Shown in pieces: positions 7,119-10,000 of a stretch of DNA of 10,000 nt. This stretch comes from Candidatus Hydrogenedens sp. (GTDB lineage: Bacteria > Hydrogenedentota > Hydrogenedentia > Hydrogenedentales > Hydrogenedentaceae), in NCBI GenBank assembly GCA_020216745.1, contig JAIWNQ010000077.1:1-10000 (forward strand). The letters run 5' to 3'. Position 1 is the stretch's first letter. Every line of letters starts with the position of its first letter. Both the position numbers and the translations under genes were made by a program. The notes under the pieces are model-generated. The model was not told where the DNA came from. It saw only the letters and a program-made list of their open reading frames with translations, and ran no database searches.

Positions 7119-8066
7119 TTAGTAATATACTTCTTTTTTATCAGATAGGTCTTTACCTACAATAATGATATTGGGTCTTGTAAACGCACGTAACAGATTT
7201 TTTACGGCGATGCCCAACAGTTCTTCTCCAGATGAAACTAATTTTTCGTGGCAACTAACAATACCAAATTTAGGTTGTAATGAAACTCTATCTTCTTCTT
7301 CAAATAAGTTTTCTTCAAGTTTTTTTGAGATTTTTAACGCATATTTTATCGCATTATCAAGGGGTTGATGTGGTAATACAATAACGAATTTTGAACCTTC
7401 GTATCGAGATAGAATATCGGAAGTTCGGGAATTTTGTTTTAGGGTTAAAGCGACATCCATCAGAAATGATTCTTGTTCTGTTATATCTATCTTATTTGAT
7501 TCTTCTCCATTTAGATTATAATCAATGAAATCCATCATTAGACAGCTTAATGGGAGCTTGTGTCTGTCAATTCGTGCTATTTCTTCCTCCAACCGTTCTG
7601 CAAGATAACGGTAATTTTTAAGTCCTGTAATGGGGTCAGTATAAACGGGGTCAATCCAAAATTCTGATGGGCTATTGATATATGCTGATATATGTGTCGT
7701 TCGCAAAGCCATTTCTACCGCAACAAGCACCATAGGTAAGTTATATGGCTTAGCAATATAATCAACTGCCCCTAACTCATGCCCTAACGCTACATCCTGT
7801 ATAGAGCCTTTTGCAGTGATAAATATAATAGGAATATTTTTCGTTGTCGGATCTTCTTTTAATCGTTTGCACACCTCAATTCCATCAATATCAGGAAGTC
7901 CTATGTCAAGAAGGAGCAAATCAACCTTGCCACTTCTACATAATTCCAGTGCCTCCATACCACAAAAGGCTGGAATCGCTTCATAATTGTTTAGTTTTAG
8001 ACTTTCACAAAGGATTGTTACTTCATCTTTATTGTCATCTGCTACACAAACTCTTACTGTCTTCAT
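7119..8066 (-). CDS. Response regulator with degenerate GGDEF domain (probable c-di-GMP receptor)
   Basis: 315 residues. Residues 1-122 form a complete phospho-receiver domain: acidic pocket D10/D11, phosphorylation site D54 (LLLDIGLPD), T84 and K106 (IAKPYN). Residues about 140-305 match a GGDEF domain (DPITGLKNYRYL, 144-155; MDFIDYN, 178-184). Its signature reads RYEGSKF (221-227) instead of RYGGDEF, so the catalytic glycine, aspartate and metal-binding glutamate are gone and cyclase activity is unlikely. The product-binding inhibitory site RxxD is kept at R214-T-S-D217 with the canonical spacing to the signature. In known inactive GGDEF proteins this combination serves c-di-GMP sensing, which I infer here. 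No sensor kinase gene is adjacent. The start ATG has AGAGGT (8071-8076) at short spacing. The upstream region is shared with the divergent exbD-like gene. Confidence 0.88.
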   Translation of the reverse strand: MKTVRVCVADDNKDEVTILCESLKLNNYEAIPAFCGMEALELCRSGKVDLLLLDIGLPDIDGIEVCKRLKEDPTTKNIPIIFITAKGSIQDVALGHELGAVDYIAKPYNLPMVLVAVEMALRTTHISAYINSPSEFWIDPVYTDPITGLKNYRYLAERLEEEIARIDRHKLPLSCLMMDFIDYNLNGEESNKIDITEQESFLMDVALTLKQNSRTSDILSRYEGSKFVIVLPHQPLDNAIKYALKISKKLEENLFEEEDRVSLQPKFGIVSCHEKLVSSGEELLGIAVKNLLRAFTRPNIIIVGKDLSDKKEVYY

Positions 8067-8256
8067 TTTTACCTCTTCGTTGTTTTATTTTTTTCCTTTA
8101 TCATCTTTCAATTATATTTTACCTCAAAATGTATATTTTTTGCCAAAAATTTTAAATAAAAACAAAAAAATTTATTTTTTATTAAATAAATATTTATTAT
8201 TGATTTTCATTCGGCTTATTTGTTATATTTGTTTTCATTCGTAAGGAATCCAGCCA
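8067..8256. promoter_or_regulatory. Divergent regulatory region between response regulator and exbD-like gene
   Basis: 190 bp, extremely AT-rich. For the regulator gene (minus strand), TTGGCA (8146 to 8141) with TAAAAT (8121 to 8116) is a possible pair with long 19-bp spacing, and a consensus TATAAT lies at 8116 to 8111. The centre holds the perfect 14-bp palindrome AATAAATATTTATT (8185-8198), which in such DNA may be chance or a site for an AT-binding or nucleoid protein. The right part is the plus-strand promoter described separately. Confidence 0.35.
8200..8241 (+). promoter_or_regulatory. Candidate extended -10 promoter of exbD-like gene with flanking direct repeats
   Basis: TTGATT (8200-8205) and TATATT (8224-8229) are 18 bp apart, and a TG one base before the -10 (8221-8222) makes it an extended -10 element. 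The predicted start is near 8236. The 10-mer TTTTCATTCG occurs twice, at 8204-8213 overlapping the -35 edge and at 8232-8241 over the start site, 28 bp apart. That placement suits a regulator-binding pair. Confidence 0.45.
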
Positions 8257-8718
8257 GTGATACATGATGGTCCATTTGGTAAACCTATAAAGAAAGACTT
8301 CCCCCTAATTAATATCACTTCTCTCATAGATGTGATGTTTCTTCTGCTAATATTTCTTATTATCACAACTACGTTTAATCCACATTTAGGCATTTCTCTT
8401 CAATTACCAGAAGCAAAGTCAAGTAATGCTGTGGAGGATGTCCAATTATGTCGAATTATTGTAGATTCAAAAGGAGTTATATATATATCCGAGGGGGAAA
8501 CAAAAGAGCCTAAATCTGTAACACTTGAAGAATTGGAATCACGTTTGAAGGAATTAAAAGCAAAAAATCCCCCTCCTTCATTAGTTTTAGAATCAGATGC
8601 AGAAGTCCCATTTCGAACCACAGTAAAAATATTTGACCTTGCTTTACAATTGGGTTATAGTGGGTTAACGATAGCAACGATTCCAAAAAACAATGAGAGT
8701 TCATTATTAACCAATTAA
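8257..8718 (+). CDS. exbD: ExbD/TolR-family biopolymer transport protein
   Basis: 153 residues, the usual length for ExbD/TolR, the single-span subunit that works with an ExbB/TolQ channel to convert proton flow into force on the outer membrane or cell wall. A short cytoplasmic N-terminus leads to one membrane helix (about 22-40). It contains the proton-carrying aspartate D25 in SLIDVMFLLLIF, the same position as in E. coli ExbD. The periplasmic part (41-153) has the typical strand-helix layout, with LEELESRLKELK (90-101) and the terminal LGYSGLTIATIP. The start codon is GTG at 8257-8259, chosen because AAGGAA (8243-8248) lies eight bases upstream and the frame matches the family start. No exbB/tolQ or tonB/tolA gene is beside it, which is unusual. 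It points to eastern or western partners elsewhere in the genome, i.e. outside this window. Confidence 0.9.
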   Translation: MIHDGPFGKPIKKDFPLINITSLIDVMFLLLIFLIITTTFNPHLGISLQLPEAKSSNAVEDVQLCRIIVDSKGVIYISEGETKEPKSVTLEELESRLKELKAKNPPPSLVLESDAEVPFRTTVKIFDLALQLGYSGLTIATIPKNNESSLLTN

Positions 8719-8720
8719 AA

Positions 8721-8742
8721 AGCGTTGGGAATACTGCACGCT
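8721..8742. terminator. Possible weak bidirectional terminator between convergent genes
   Basis: AGCGT (8721-8725) and ACGCT (8738-8742) form a 5-bp stem with a 12-nt loop in the 32-bp gap between two convergent genes. On the minus strand it is followed by TTTTTA, which suits termination of the TPR gene. On the plus strand the tail is ATAAAAATTT and less convincing. The short stem makes it weak. Confidence 0.35.
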
Positions 8743-8750
8743 ATAAAAAT

Positions 8751-9686
8751 TTACAACGGCTCTAATTCAGAGAAGGAAGATCTCTTTTGTGCTGATTTTT
8801 GTGGTTCATTGTGAGACTTATTATTTAGATTATTACTACTGCTGTCCTCAATAGTTTTTTCTAATTGTATACCTTTTTTTAGGTCTAATCCTTTTTGATT
8901 TATATCATCTTGGGTTATATCTAATGGTTCTTTTTCCAGCGAAATAAGGAGAGAATCTTTTTCTCTGGTTTTCTTTTCCTTTATTTGCCTTTTCCGTGCA
9001 GTTAAGGATTTAGAATATACGGAATTTGGATATTTAGAAAGGTAATAGTCAATCATCTCACTTTCTAATGATAATTCACCTAAATCATGGGCGATGTCAC
9101 AATATCGAGCAACAATTAAATATACATCCTCATCTTTTTTCAAATATTTTAATGATTTTTTTAACCAATCCATAGATTCTCTTGGTTGATTTAGTTTAAG
9201 ATACATGTTAGCAATTCTTATATGAACGGATGGATGATAGGGATAAATTCTCGCTAATACTAAATACTCATTTAGTGCCCCTTCATAGTCTTTTTCGTGC
9301 TCTAATATTTCAGCAGGACCAAATCGTGGTATGTCTGGAGAAGATTCTTCCCCTGGCTGAATAATGCTTAAGAAGATCGTCGTCACCAATGAGATAAAAC
9401 TCTGGGCATATAAAGCAGTGGCAGATACAAATAATCCTAAAGAGGAAAGAATATATAGAAGAGTATATTCTTTCATCCAATCCCTAAATTGAAGTATTTC
9501 AATACCAAGAATTACAAACATTATTATTAAAGAAATCAAATCGATCCATAAGGGAACCTCCACTTTCCGTGCCCATTTTTGATATAACATATATAACCCC
9601 CAAAAGAACAGAAACCCTAATAATAGCACGCTAATAATATCCGAAGGTTCCCATTGAAATACAGGGAAAATATCTGGTTTAGTCAT
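8751..9686 (-). CDS. Membrane protein with TPR-like repeats, function unknown
   Basis: 311 residues. Three predicted membrane helices occupy about 16-35, 47-66 and 74-108 (the last segment long, possibly with a break). Residues about 122-220 are helical with TPR-like pairs: EKDYEGALNEYLVLARIYPYH (131-151, TPR consensus positions A137 and Y149 region), then SVHIRIANMYLKLNQPRESMDWLKKSLKYL, then a third pair ending SKYPNS. Beyond 230 the sequence is very polar and low in complexity (KEKKTREK, SSSNNLNNKS) and is probably disordered. The repeats suggest protein-protein docking at the cytoplasmic membrane. I do not recognise an orthologous family. The start ATG (9684-9686) has AGGTG very close upstream and GGAAGA slightly further. 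It is convergent with exbD and not in an operon with it, so a shared function is only a possibility. Confidence 0.7.
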   Translation of the reverse strand: MTKPDIFPVFQWEPSDIISVLLLGFLFFWGLYMLYQKWARKVEVPLWIDLISLIIMFVILGIEILQFRDWMKEYTLLYILSSLGLFVSATALYAQSFISLVTTIFLSIIQPGEESSPDIPRFGPAEILEHEKDYEGALNEYLVLARIYPYHPSVHIRIANMYLKLNQPRESMDWLKKSLKYLKKDEDVYLIVARYCDIAHDLGELSLESEMIDYYLSKYPNSVYSKSLTARKRQIKEKKTREKDSLLISLEKEPLDITQDDINQKGLDLKKGIQLEKTIEDSSSNNLNNKSHNEPQKSAQKRSSFSELEPL

Positions 9687-9839
9687 TCACCTACTATCTT
9701 CCATATCTTTTTATGTTGTATGACGATATTTTAAAATGAACTATCATATTAGATATTATATGCTAAATCTTAAATTTCTATCTAAATTGGGCAATTATAT
9801 TTCCACAAATGTAAATATAATTTCATAAAGGACATTATA
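9687..9839. promoter_or_regulatory. Divergent region with 30-bp interrupted dyad before the GH4 gene
   Basis: 153 bp upstream of both the TPR gene and the GH4 gene. The arms AATTATATTT (9793-9802) and AAATATAATT (9813-9822) are perfect 10-bp inverted repeats, and the spacer adds ACA/TGT (9805-9807, 9810-9812). The arms are centred 20 bp apart, close to two helical turns, as for a dimeric regulator. A perfect TATAAT (9816-9821) lies in the right arm, but its start point would fall in the ribosome binding site (AAAGGA, 9827-9832), so its use as a -10 is doubtful. A second inverted pair, TTAGATA (9749-9755) and TATCTAA (9779-9785), lies upstream. Confidence 0.45.
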
Positions 9840-10000
9840 ATGAAATTAGCAGTAATAGGTGGTGGTAGTTCATACACTCCAGAATTAGTTGATGGAATTT
9901 TTGCAAGAAAAGAAAAACTATTATTTGACGAAATATGGTTGATGGACCAAAATGAAGAGAGGTTAAGTATAAACCATTTTTTTTCAGAGCGAATGGCAAA
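9840..10000 (+). CDS. Glycoside hydrolase family 4, 6-phospho-beta-glucosidase-like (3' end outside window)
   Basis: The first 53 residues are visible: MKLAVIGGGSSYTPELVDGI and following. The glycine-rich GGGSSYTPEL (8-17) after a beta-strand is the NAD-binding signature of family GH4. Its members hydrolyse glycosides by an unusual redox mechanism using NAD+ and a divalent metal. The SSYTPEL form is typical of the 6-phospho-beta-glucosidase branch (LicH/CelF/BglT type), while alpha-glucosidase and galacturonase branches differ at this loop. The metal-binding cysteine and histidine lie beyond the window, so substrate and activity cannot be confirmed. WLMDQNEER (33-41) is the expected second strand with the acidic residue (D36) that binds the NAD ribose. 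The start has AAAGGA (9827-9832) seven bases upstream. Products would enter glycolysis, where the PPi-type phosphofructokinase at the other end of the window acts. Confidence 0.9.
   Translation, partial: MKLAVIGGGSSYTPELVDGIFARKEKLLFDEIWLMDQNEERLSINHFFSERMA

Noticed and set aside
7844..8244. Plus-strand open frames across the regulator's 5' end and the AT-rich gap
   Set aside because: They are dominated by phenylalanine/leucine/isoleucine from T-rich DNA, overlap the receiver domain in antisense and carry no recognisable domain.

Overview
This is an AT-rich bacterial chromosomal window (about 35% GC by eye). It holds eleven genes: nine complete, and one cut off at each end. There are no rRNA or tRNA genes, insertion sequences, CRISPR arrays or phage genes that I can recognise. 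The best taxonomic clue is the small secreted protein at 5194-5970. Its C-terminus carries two 'ELLR..Q.FN ... YH ... ED.Y.PG' repeats, a dockerin/EF-hand-like tail that I recall from Candidatus Hydrogenedentota (NKB19) and related uncultured lineages. That assignment is from memory and is tentative. The other genes (PPi-type phosphofructokinase, ExbD, degenerate GGDEF regulator, GH4 glycosidase) fit an anaerobic, diderm, carbohydrate-using bacterium.

Layout. 1-365 (-): start of a phosphofructokinase whose GGNDS motif points to pyrophosphate as phosphoryl donor. 366-710: a gene-free stretch containing this gene's promoter candidate and a 16-bp dyad. 711-5099 (-): a tight four-gene operon transcribed tlyA, recN, LOG-like Rossmann protein, beta-CASP metallo-beta-lactamase-fold ribonuclease. 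The junctions are a 3-bp gap, an 8-bp overlap and a 4-bp ATGA overlap. tlyA next to recN is a conserved bacterial neighbourhood (in Bacillus and Mycobacterium one other gene sits between them), and the last two genes look like a lineage-specific extension. 5194-5970 (+): secreted cohesin-like/dockerin-like protein, divergent from tlyA. 6075-6920 (-): secreted SGNH/GDSL hydrolase. 7119-8066 (-): response regulator with a REC domain and a GGDEF domain that has lost its active site but keeps the RxxD inhibitory site, so it probably binds c-di-GMP rather than making it. 8257-8718 (+): ExbD/TolR-type protein with a GTG start and no ExbB beside it. 8751-9686 (-): three-helix membrane protein with TPR-like repeats. 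9840-10000 (+): start of a GH4 6-phospho-beta-glucosidase-like enzyme, preceded by a 30-bp interrupted dyad.

How they fit together. The tlyA operon groups ribosomal RNA methylation, double-strand-break repair and RNA processing. The flanks deal with sugars: glycolysis, GH4, and possibly the SGNH hydrolase and the carbohydrate-associated cohesin/dockerin-type protein. The middle right (regulator, ExbD, TPR protein) concerns signalling and the cell envelope. No single new multi-gene system is evident. The points most worth checking are the dockerin-like tail, the inactive GGDEF receptor, the operon extension and the operator-like dyads.
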